A stretch of 64,000 nucleotides of DNA from Nitratiruptor sp. GTDB taxonomy: Bacteria; Campylobacterota; Campylobacteria; Campylobacterales; Nitratiruptoraceae. Below the pieces are notes generated by a model that saw only the letters and a list, made by a program, of their open reading frames with translations, ran no database searches and was not told where the DNA came from. This document shows, piece by piece, positions 1-7,965 of this stretch. The stretch's first letter is position 1. Every line of letters begins with the position of its first letter. Location: the NCBI GenBank assembly GCA_009659925.1, contig PUXW01000015.1, positions 56,869 through 120,868 of the forward strand. The letters run 5' to 3'. The position numbers and the translations under genes are program-made.

Positions 1-294
1 GTGGTGAATCAAGAGCTCGACGAGGGAGCGATGGCTATCGGCATCAACATCGCTCCCAGCGACTTCGAGCGTTTTATCTCGGGCTTACCCCACTCCAAGG
101 TGGAGGCGACCATCTTCATGCCCGAGTACCAGGAGAGAGCGGCCCGCCATTTCGATCTGGCAGGGGCCCTTTTGGCCTTGATACGGCGGCCGGGAGGGGA
201 GTTGGAGTTCATCCGCTTGCCAGAGCCGCTCCCCCTGGATGATCGGAGCCTTTTGCAGACTATCCAACAGGTAAGGGAGATCCATGGAGCTTAA
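1..294 (+). CDS. Hypothetical protein, 5' end possibly outside the window
   Basis: An open frame runs from the first base of the window to a TAA at 292-294, so the true start may lie upstream. Possible internal starts are GTG at 1 and 4 and ATG at 31, the last with a purine-rich GAGGGAG only 2 bases before it. The visible product of up to 97 residues has no membrane segment and no motif I recognise. It overlaps the next gene by 11 bases, which suggests the two are translated together. Function unknown. Confidence 0.55.
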   Translation: MVNQELDEGAMAIGINIAPSDFERFISGLPHSKVEATIFMPEYQERAARHFDLAGALLALIRRPGGELEFIRLPEPLPLDDRSLLQTIQQVREIHGA

Positions 295-733
295 TTTCGA
301 CAACCTCAAACAGGCCTTGAAACAGCCCCTTCAGCGGGAGGAGTCCCAGTGTGAACTGACCTGCAACGAGGGTAGCCAGGGAGAAGAGGGGAGTTTCATC
401 GATGTAGTCCAAAAGTATATGCTCGCCCCTGCCCGCTGCGGCGTCTACTATAGCCGACTTGACATGAAAGTGATCGGACTGCGCTTCGGGGAGGATGTGC
501 AGGTACGCCAGCGGGCCTGGATGTTGCGGGATATTCTGCGGGCCGTAACCTCCAAAGGGGAGCTTGAGGAGCTCTTTGCCATCATCAAGGAGGTTGGAGG
601 GGAGAAGGTTGCCGTTTATGATGAGCTTGCCTCCCACTTCCCCCACGCCGCTCCGCTCTTCCAAAAGCACAAGGAGCGGTTTGAAGGCTTTTGCCAGGAG
701 CTGGATCGGATCGTGGAGGAGATGGAGGAGTAG
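284..733 (+). CDS. Hypothetical protein, 149 aa, cytoplasmic
   Basis: ATG at 284 is preceded by AAGGGAG with 5 bases spacing, and the gene overlaps the preceding one by 11 bases. The product is soluble, acidic and mostly helical in the C-terminal half, with a charged tail. Cysteines occur near residues 23, 27 and 52. I do not recognise the family. It converges on pgpA, leaving 20 bases between them. Confidence 0.7.
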   Translation: MELNFDNLKQALKQPLQREESQCELTCNEGSQGEEGSFIDVVQKYMLAPARCGVYYSRLDMKVIGLRFGEDVQVRQRAWMLRDILRAVTSKGELEELFAIIKEVGGEKVAVYDELASHFPHAAPLFQKHKERFEGFCQELDRIVEEMEE

Positions 734-753
734 GGCCAGGGGGATTCTTGGCC

Positions 754-1209
754 TTAAAAGAGCTTGTGGGCAAGGAGATAGCAGAGTCCGGTAGAAAGGG
801 CTGCCACCACCCCTGCCAATAGATCGTCTCCCACCACCCCAATACCTCCAGGGAGCTGGTCTAAGCGCTTGATGAGGGAGGGTTTGGTGATGTCGAAGAG
901 GCGAAAGAGGAGGAAGGCAACCCCAATCCAGGGCCAAGAGGTATCGGGCAGGAAGGAGATGGCCACCCAGATTCCGACGACCTCGTCGATTACGATGGAA
1001 GGATCATCGTGGAGGCCCCCTTCAGCCTCGAAGCGGTTGATCTCTTTGATGGCCACCAGACTAGTGAGCATAGCCAGGAGGAAGAGGGTACTTTGAGGTA
1101 GGAAGCGGGTGAGGAGATAACCACTGATGGCTCCCGCTAGGCTTCCCCAAGTTCCAGGGGCTTTGGGGAGTAGGCCTGTGAAACATCCAGTCAAGAAACA
1201 GCGTCTCAT
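754..1209 (-). CDS. pgpA: Phosphatidylglycerophosphatase A
   Basis: The 151-residue polytopic membrane protein removes the phosphate from phosphatidylglycerophosphate to give phosphatidylglycerol, at the inner membrane. The N-terminal PKAPGTWGSLAG segment, the DDPSIVIDEVVG motif near residues 68-79 (acidic residues of the PgpA active site) and the C-terminal GGIGVVGDDLLAG segment are typical of the PgpA family, and the length fits. The ATG at 1209 has an AAGGAGC element just upstream. It lies 9 bases after the sat-like gene and is probably the last gene of an ispDF-regulator-sat-pgpA operon. Confidence 0.93.
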   Translation of the reverse strand: MRRCFLTGCFTGLLPKAPGTWGSLAGAISGYLLTRFLPQSTLFLLAMLTSLVAIKEINRFEAEGGLHDDPSIVIDEVVGIWVAISFLPDTSWPWIGVAFLLFRLFDITKPSLIKRLDQLPGGIGVVGDDLLAGVVAALSTGLCYLLAHKLF

Positions 1210-1218
1210 AGAAGCTCC

Positions 1219-2406
1219 TTAGGTGAGGGAGGTGGTCTGATAGAGTTTCATGAGCTCGATGTAAAAGTCCTCTTCGCTGTGCTGCTCCATGAGGCCCGAG
1301 TTGGGGATCAAATCGGCAAAGAGCTTTTCCAGATTGTCGAACCGGTTGGGGAAGAGGTGGCTGAGGATGATGGCGCTGATCTCCTTGCGAACCAGCACCG
1401 CCGGAGGGAGGATCCCAAGTTCCAGGAGTTTGAGGATGGAGTCGGCGTGGTAGAAGATGTGGTGGTGGCTCCCGTGGGGGCAGGTATTGGTACTGACGAG
1501 GGTTTTGCACTCGTTGCAGTAGACGAACTCGCTGATCACATCGATTTCGATATTGATCCCCTTGAGGTTGTCGAAGATGCTCTTGAGGTTGTTGCGGTCG
1601 TAGTAGAGGTTGAGTCCGGCATGGTTCTGGCCGACTACCAGCTTGTTGCACCCGAAATTCTGGGCGACGATGGCATCAAGGATGAGTTCGTTGAAGCCGG
1701 CGAAGATATAGGTATTTTCCAAAGGAGCGATGATGACCCGGTTTTTGGGGAGGTAGTTGCGCACAAAGTGATCTAGGATCTTATAGCGCAACTCATAGGT
1801 AAAGCGCTCCTTGGAGTAGGGTTTGAGGAGGAAGAGGACGACGAGATCGCTGTTTTCCAAGGAGAGGCGGATGAGACGCTCGTGGGCCCTATGCAGGGGC
1901 TTGGCGGCTAACATGATGGCCGAAACCCGTTTGGCTTTGAGCTCCCGCTTCTTCTTGAGGATGCACTCCTTGGTTCTGGCAACCTCCTCGAATTGGACCC
2001 AGTACTCCCCGCTTACGGCAAAGCGGCCCAATCGCTTCAAAGTCGCTTGGACTCCAGGATGGGAAGTGTCGCTAGTGCCGTAGATGTTTTTAAGCCGCTC
2101 GGCCGGGTCGATGGGAAAGACCTCCTCCACCACAATCTGCCCCACCCGTTTCCCCCCTTCCACGAGGTCGAGGCGGTCTCCGGGTTTGGCCTGCTGGAGG
2201 ATCTCCTCGTTGCGTCGTCCGGCTGGTGCGAAGATGAAGGAGAAGGGGAAGGAGGAGCCCCGATACTCCTTGCGCTCATCCACTTCCCGAGCCTCTTTGG
2301 AGCCCATCAACTTCGTCACTGGAGCCAGGAGTCCCTCTTGGAGCAGAGCCAGGGTTGCCAGAGCTTCCCGGTCGATGAAGATGCTAGCGTTTCTTGAAGA
2401 TTTCAT
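1219..2406 (-). CDS. Sulfate adenylyltransferase-like protein
   Basis: The 395-residue product has the ATP-sulfurylase fold signatures. These are an HRAH nucleotide-binding motif at residues 172-175, a VGQNHAGL segment near 258-265 (canonical GRNHAGVG), and a CNEC...CPH cluster near 297-311 like the zinc site of thermophile ATP sulfurylases. However, the canonical QTRNP before HRAH, which binds sulfate, reads LAAKP here, so true sulfate-activating activity is doubtful. No APS reductase or kinase is adjacent. The gene overlaps the regulator upstream by 23 bases. The same neighbourhood (ispDF, regulator, sat-like, pgpA) is what I recall for C. jejuni Cj1607-Cj1610. The homology is confident; the function is not. 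Confidence 0.8.
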   Translation of the reverse strand: MKSSRNASIFIDREALATLALLQEGLLAPVTKLMGSKEAREVDERKEYRGSSFPFSFIFAPAGRRNEEILQQAKPGDRLDLVEGGKRVGQIVVEEVFPIDPAERLKNIYGTSDTSHPGVQATLKRLGRFAVSGEYWVQFEEVARTKECILKKKRELKAKRVSAIMLAAKPLHRAHERLIRLSLENSDLVVLFLLKPYSKERFTYELRYKILDHFVRNYLPKNRVIIAPLENTYIFAGFNELILDAIVAQNFGCNKLVVGQNHAGLNLYYDRNNLKSIFDNLKGINIEIDVISEFVYCNECKTLVSTNTCPHGSHHHIFYHADSILKLLELGILPPAVLVRKEISAIILSHLFPNRFDNLEKLFADLIPNSGLMEQHSEEDFYIELMKLYQTTSLT

Positions 2407-3274
2407 ACTTTTTCCTCTTCTCCCAAAGGCTCTTGCGGGAGATCCCGAGCTTCTTGGAGAGGACGGTATCGGGAAACTTGTTTTGGTAGTTGAGGATCAC
2501 AAACTTGACATACTCATCGATGGTCAAGATCTCGTTGATGTCATAGATCCGATTGTCGGTGTGCAACTCGATCACCCGATATCCGATCTCCTCCTCGATG
2601 GGATCGGTCGTTGAGACGAGAGCCCGCTTATTGGCAATTATCTCCAAAAAGTGTTGCTTTTCGCTCCTTTTGAGGCTCTGATAGTCGGTAATGTAGAGGA
2701 GTTGGGAACTTTTTTCACTCTTTATCTTCCCCAAAGCCCCCTTCTGGTTGAGGGAGTAGAAGCGGAAACTCTCTCCAAGGCGGTCGGCGAAGGCGAAGGC
2801 ATAAGCGTCCGCTTGCTTTTGGTAGTTGGTCTTTAAAAAGAGGGGCAGGGGCTCTTTGACGGCGACCTCTGGGACATCGAAGTCTTGGAGGGTGTAGTCG
2901 ATGTAGCTGCGGTACGATTCATTCTGGCTCTTGAGTTGTTGGAACTGGACGAAGTGTTCGATCTTGCGGATGAGTTCTTCGATCATGAAGGGTTTGAGAA
3001 TGTAGTCGTTCGCCCCTGCCCGGAGGGGATCGGAGACGGTATCTTGGGAGATGTAGGAGACCAGGAGGATGATGATGCTTTCGCGGTAGCGCTGGATGAT
3101 GGGGTAGAAGTCCTGACCGTTGATATTGGTAGAGAGGAGGATGACGTCGAACTCCCCCTCCTGGAGGGCGTCGTGGATCGAAGCGGCGATCTCGCAACTA
3201 TACCCCTTCTCCGAGAGTTTGCTTGCGATACTCTGGGCGAGGTAGATCTCATTCTCGACGATGAGCACTCTCAT
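2384..3274 (-). CDS. Orphan atypical response regulator, HP1021/Cj1608 family
   Basis: The start is the ATG at 3274 (MRVLIVENE), overlapping ispDF by 4 bases; the frame stays open further upstream but only as a shadow of ispDF. The 296-residue product has an N-terminal receiver domain (about 1-120) and a C-terminal region ending in a basic helix-turn-helix-like segment (KKLGISRKSLWEKRKK). HP1021 of Helicobacter pylori is 298 residues. At the phosphoacceptor position the sequence is ILLSTNING, so Ser replaces Asp, as in HP1021, and ordinary phosphorylation is unlikely. HP1021 is known to act at oriC and in redox-responsive transcription; a similar role here is inferred. Confidence 0.85.
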   Translation of the reverse strand: MRVLIVENEIYLAQSIASKLSEKGYSCEIAASIHDALQEGEFDVILLSTNINGQDFYPIIQRYRESIIILLVSYISQDTVSDPLRAGANDYILKPFMIEELIRKIEHFVQFQQLKSQNESYRSYIDYTLQDFDVPEVAVKEPLPLFLKTNYQKQADAYAFAFADRLGESFRFYSLNQKGALGKIKSEKSSQLLYITDYQSLKRSEKQHFLEIIANKRALVSTTDPIEEEIGYRVIELHTDNRIYDINEILTIDEYVKFVILNYQNKFPDTVLSKKLGISRKSLWEKRKKYEIFKKR

Positions 3275-4389
3275 TGGCGGCTCCAATCGAAATATCCAAG
3301 GGTCGCCACAGCCATGGCTCCTATCCCCTCTTGGCGCCCGATGAAACCGAGTCCCTCGGTGGTGGTGGCTTTGAGATTGACCCGGTGGAGGGGGATTTGG
3401 AGGGTGGTAGCGAGATTGCGCTCCATTGCCTCCTTGAAGGGAGCCAGTTTGGGGGCCTGGGCCGCAATGGTCAAATCGACCTGCTCGATAGTGAATCCCG
3501 TTTCGTGGAGGAGTTGGACCACTTGGGCGAGGAGTTGCATCGAGTCGGCTCCTTTGTAGGTTGGATCGGTGTCGGGGAAGAGGGCTCCAATATCTCCAAA
3601 TCCAGCGGCTCCCAGAAGAGCGTCGATGAGGGCGTGGATAGCGACATCGGCGTCGGAGTGGCCCGCTAGACCCTGGGCATGGGGAATGGAAAGGCCACAC
3701 AAGATCAAGGGGCGTTGCTTTGTGAAGGGGTGGACATCGAGGCCAAAGCCATGGCGCATCTTGGCAGATGGGGGGGTGAGACAGGTGAGGAGAGGGAGAT
3801 CCTCCTTGAAGGTTAGCTTGAGGGCCCGCCGATCCCCTTCGATGTAGAGGACCCGTTCCCCCAGAGCCCGAATGGCGCTGCTTTCGTCGGTAAAATGCTC
3901 CTCTTGCTGGAGGGCTTTGGCGAGGATGGAGGTTTTGGAGAGTTGGGGGGTTTGGACGAGGCGAACCGCGGAGCGGTCGATTGTTTCGTTTCGATACACG
4001 ATCGTATCGGGAGGGGTGATGGCCGGAGCGACACAAGAGGCCTCCCCTTTATGGAAGAGGATCCGCTCTACCAGCTCCTTGGGTACACAGATACGGGCGA
4101 TGTCGCTGATGAGGACATAGGGGGTTTGGACCTGAGCTAGAGCGTGTTGGATCGATTCCTGGCGATTGCGCCCCCCTGGGACGATGGGGAAGTCGCAGTA
4201 GCGGCGGAATAGGGGAACTTGGTTGGGGGGAGCGGTGACGATGAGGTTGGAAAATCCCCAGGAGGCAAAGCGTTTGGCCCCAAAGAGCCAGAGGGGCTCG
4301 TCACCAATCCAAAGCCACTGCTTCTTCACCTGCAGACCGAAACGGCTGGAACTCCCAGCCCCAAGAAGGATCACCGTTATATCGGACAA
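3271..4389 (-). CDS. ispDF: Bifunctional IspD/IspF enzyme of the MEP isoprenoid pathway
   Basis: The 372-residue fusion carries CDP-ME synthase (IspD) at about 1-208, with GAGSSSRFG at the CTP-binding loop. IspF (MECDP synthase) occupies about 212-372, with the metal ligands DVH near 218 and the HSDADV motif. Both act in isoprenoid precursor synthesis in the cytoplasm. Such fusions are usual in Campylobacterota and alphaproteobacteria. The start is TTG at 4389, with AAAAGGA about 8 bases upstream; no ATG fits. A TATAAT lies 31 bases further up. The gene leads the leftward operon that continues into the HP1021-like regulator through a 4-base overlap. Confidence 0.93.
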   Translation of the reverse strand: MSDITVILLGAGSSSRFGLQVKKQWLWIGDEPLWLFGAKRFASWGFSNLIVTAPPNQVPLFRRYCDFPIVPGGRNRQESIQHALAQVQTPYVLISDIARICVPKELVERILFHKGEASCVAPAITPPDTIVYRNETIDRSAVRLVQTPQLSKTSILAKALQQEEHFTDESSAIRALGERVLYIEGDRRALKLTFKEDLPLLTCLTPPSAKMRHGFGLDVHPFTKQRPLILCGLSIPHAQGLAGHSDADVAIHALIDALLGAAGFGDIGALFPDTDPTYKGADSMQLLAQVVQLLHETGFTIEQVDLTIAAQAPKLAPFKEAMERNLATTLQIPLHRVNLKATTTEGLGFIGRQEGIGAMAVATLGYFDWSRQ

Positions 4390-4419
4390 AATTTATCCTT
4401 TTTACTTAACTGTTACAAA

Positions 4420-4425
4420 ATTATA
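4420..4425 (-). promoter_or_regulatory. -10 box (TATAAT) for ispDF operon
   Basis: On the minus strand this reads TATAAT in an AT-rich stretch, 31 bases before the TTG start of ispDF. No clear -35 is visible, which is normal for sigma-70 promoters of Campylobacterota. Confidence 0.5.
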
Positions 4426-4467
4426 CACCATAAAAGCTTTTTTTTATCTTTTTTAAGTAACATTGGG

Positions 4468-4473
4468 TACAAT
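4468..4473 (+). promoter_or_regulatory. -10 box (TACAAT) for thiC
   Basis: TACAAT sits 29 bases before the thiC ATG, downstream of a T-rich stretch. The leader is too short for a TPP riboswitch, and I saw no CTGAGA core. Several other genes in the window are preceded by TACAAT as well. Confidence 0.5.
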
Positions 4474-4499
4474 GGATTCGAAGCTTCGTGAAAGGATGA

Positions 4500-5846
<1,347 letters not shown>

Positions 5847-5924
5847 TCCCTCTTGACCGAGATCAAGTGGTTTTAAGGACAATTAGGATAAAATTTGTCC
5901 CAATTTATTTGGGAAGGAGCGGGT

Positions 5925-7088
5925 ATGTTGAGTGAACAGAGTGTGCGGGAGGTCCTCTCGACCGTTACCTATCCTGGATTCACCAAGGATATCGTCACCT
6001 TCGGATTCGTCAAGAAGATCGAGGTCAACGGGGATCGGGTCTATGTGGAGCTCGATATCACTTCTAGTGCTCCCGAGGTGGCCCAGCAGTTGCGAGATGA
6101 GATCACGAAGAAGCTAGAGCTCAAGGGGGCTAAGGAGGTGATCGTTACCATCCACCAGCCCAAGATGCCCCGGGAGACTTCGAGTAGAGGCAAGAACCTC
6201 GCCCCTCAAATCCAGAACTTCGTTATGATTAGCAGCGGGAAAGGGGGGGTTGGAAAATCGACGACGACGGTGAATCTGGCCATCGCCACGGCGATGCAGG
6301 GCAAGCGGGTCGGTATCCTCGACGCCGATGTCTATGGGCCCAACATTCCAAGGATGATGGGGATCCTCGGGGTCCAGCCCGAAGTGGTGGGGAACAAGGT
6401 CAAACCCATTGAGACCAAGTATGGGGTCGAGGTGATGAGTATGGGGGTTTTGCTCGAAGAGGGGCAAAGCCTCATCTGGCGGGGGGCGATGATCATGAAG
6501 GCGGTGGAGCAGTTCTTGCGGGATATTCTCTGGAGCGATTTGGATGTCCTCTTCATCGACATGCCCCCTGGGACTGGGGATGCCCAACTGACCCTGGCTC
6601 AGAGTGTTCCTGTCACCGCGGGGGTTACGGTAACCACGCCCCAGCTGGTCAGCCTTGACGATAGCCGCCGCAGTCTCGACATGTTCAAAAAGCTCCATAT
6701 CCCAATTGCTGGACTCATCGAGAATATGAGCGGCTTCATCTGTCCCAGTTGTGGAACAGAGAGCGATATCTTCGGCAAAGGAACGGCCCACGATGTGGCC
6801 CTCGAATATGGAACCAGCGTTCTGGGACAAATTCCCATTGAACCGGCCATTCGTGAAGGGGGCGACGAAGGGAAACCCGTGGTCTACTACCATCCAGAAA
6901 GCGAGACTGCCAAGCGCTACCACCAGGCTGCCAACAAACTCTGGCACTTCATCGAGAAGGTTAATGAGGAGGGGGGAGCCTCCAACGAGATGATCCAGCC
7001 CACCACCCCTCCTGGAGTGAGTGCATGTTCGACTGGGACTAGCTCCCACAACCACAACCATGGAGGTGGGTGCGGCTGTTCCCACTAG
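5925..7088 (+). CDS. mrp: Mrp/ApbC-family iron-sulfur cluster carrier ATPase
   Basis: AAGGAG 5 bases before the ATG at 5925 sets the start; an in-frame ATG at 5895 lacks one. The 387-residue product has an N-terminal DUF59/MIP18-like domain (about 1-85). A deviant Walker A P-loop ATPase follows (SGKGGVGKSTTTVN near 103-116, IDMPPGTGD), with a CPSC pair that binds a bridging [4Fe-4S] cluster. Such proteins deliver Fe-S clusters to apoproteins, fitting the neighbouring Fe-S enzyme ThiC. The C-terminal tail is rich in His, Cys and Gly (ending HNHNHGGGCGCSH) and could bind metal. Confidence 0.93.
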   Translation: MLSEQSVREVLSTVTYPGFTKDIVTFGFVKKIEVNGDRVYVELDITSSAPEVAQQLRDEITKKLELKGAKEVIVTIHQPKMPRETSSRGKNLAPQIQNFVMISSGKGGVGKSTTTVNLAIATAMQGKRVGILDADVYGPNIPRMMGILGVQPEVVGNKVKPIETKYGVEVMSMGVLLEEGQSLIWRGAMIMKAVEQFLRDILWSDLDVLFIDMPPGTGDAQLTLAQSVPVTAGVTVTTPQLVSLDDSRRSLDMFKKLHIPIAGLIENMSGFICPSCGTESDIFGKGTAHDVALEYGTSVLGQIPIEPAIREGGDEGKPVVYYHPESETAKRYHQAANKLWHFIEKVNEEGGASNEMIQPTTPPGVSACSTGTSSHNHNHGGGCGCSH

Positions 7089-7108
7089 ATCGGGAGGCGA
7101 TCGGGTTG

Positions 7109-7117
7109 TGCTATAAT
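7109..7117 (+). promoter_or_regulatory. Extended -10 promoter (TG-C-TATAAT) for the ParA-like gene
   Basis: TGCTATAAT is a perfect extended -10 element, 20 bases before the ATG at 7138, in the 49-base gap after mrp. It implies the ParA-like gene has its own housekeeping promoter. Confidence 0.6.
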
Positions 7118-7137
7118 TTCCCAAAAAGTGGGGACCA

Positions 7138-7965
7138 ATGGGAAAGAAGCACCGGAAGATCGCCGTCATCAATACCAAGGGAGGGGTCGGCAAGAGTACG
7201 GTGAGCATGCAGCTCATCGTCCCCTACCTCTACCGCAAGAGTCAAAATCCGGTCTCCTTTTTTGAGTTCGACGACGAGAACGAGGATAGCATCTCCTTTG
7301 AAAAGAGCCGCCTCGTCTGGTTGGAAAAGGTTCGTGTGGCTGGCAGGGATTTGCGGGAGGAGCTGCGGGAGATCCTCCTGCTGGAAAATGACATCGTCAT
7401 GGATGTCGGAGCCAACAAGACCACCGTCTACCTCCTGGACGCCCTCATCGAGAGTGGGATGATCTACGCCTTGGACGGGGTGGTGATTCCACTCATGGAT
7501 GGGGAGCTTGATGCCATTAGCGCCATCCAGCTCTACCAACGGGTGAAGAATGCCCACCCACAGATCAAGACCCTCTTCGTCCTCAACCGCTGGAACGAGA
7601 TGCGCGATTTAGAGCTGCAGTTTGACATCTTCCTGGGGGACAAGTATGGTTTCTTCGAGACCAAGGGGGTCATCAACTACATCGATGAGGCCGATCGCAA
7701 CTATGTGGTCCTGGCCGATAGTGATGCTATCAAGTACTCTCGGGCCTTTGGGGTGACGGTTTGGGAGTTCGCCAACATGCAACTTGACCTGGATAGGGAG
7801 CTCAAGGAGGCCATCGAGCGGGGGGCGAGCAAGGAGGAGATCAAGATCTTGAGTTTCAAAAAGTCCCTCAAGACCGATTGTGAAAACTACAAGGAGCGCA
7901 TCCTCGAGCCGGCCTTTAGACAGCTCGATCTCATCTTCGCTCAGACCGCCAATACATCCCCGTAG
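7138..7965 (+). CDS. ParA/MinD-superfamily P-loop ATPase, role unknown
   Basis: The 275-residue protein has a deviant Walker A motif (NTKGGVGKST, residues 12-21), a FEFDDEN segment at the usual switch I position and IVMDVGA at the switch II/Walker B position. This places it among ParA/MinD/Mrp-like ATPases that position cellular cargo. There is no ParB, MinE or replication gene nearby. It faces the chemotaxis operon and overlaps its last gene tail to tail by 25 bases. Positioning of a soluble chemoreceptor array, as ParC does in some gammaproteobacteria, is a possibility but only inferred. The C-terminal 60 residues are charged and probably helical. Confidence 0.8.
   Translation: MGKKHRKIAVINTKGGVGKSTVSMQLIVPYLYRKSQNPVSFFEFDDENEDSISFEKSRLVWLEKVRVAGRDLREELREILLLENDIVMDVGANKTTVYLLDALIESGMIYALDGVVIPLMDGELDAISAIQLYQRVKNAHPQIKTLFVLNRWNEMRDLELQFDIFLGDKYGFFETKGVINYIDEADRNYVVLADSDAIKYSRAFGVTVWEFANMQLDLDRELKEAIERGASKEEIKILSFKKSLKTDCENYKERILEPAFRQLDLIFAQTANTSP

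Noticed and set aside
734..753. Bidirectional terminator between the second gene and pgpA (GGCCA/TGGCC)
   Set aside because: The stem is only 5 bp with a 10-base loop and no T-run on either strand.
2384..4036. A 550-codon minus-strand frame including the HP1021-like regulator
   Set aside because: The upstream part is the shifted frame of ispDF; the receiver begins at the ATG at 3274 with a 4-base overlap.
5849..5885. Terminator after thiC (CTTGA/TCAAG then TGGTTTT)
   Set aside because: The stem is only 5 bp with little GC; too weak to list.
6242..6250. Run of seven G in the mrp P-loop, as in phase-variable tracts of Campylobacter
   Set aside because: Seven G are explained by Gly codons in a conserved loop; similar runs occur in other genes and are shorter than typical variable tracts.
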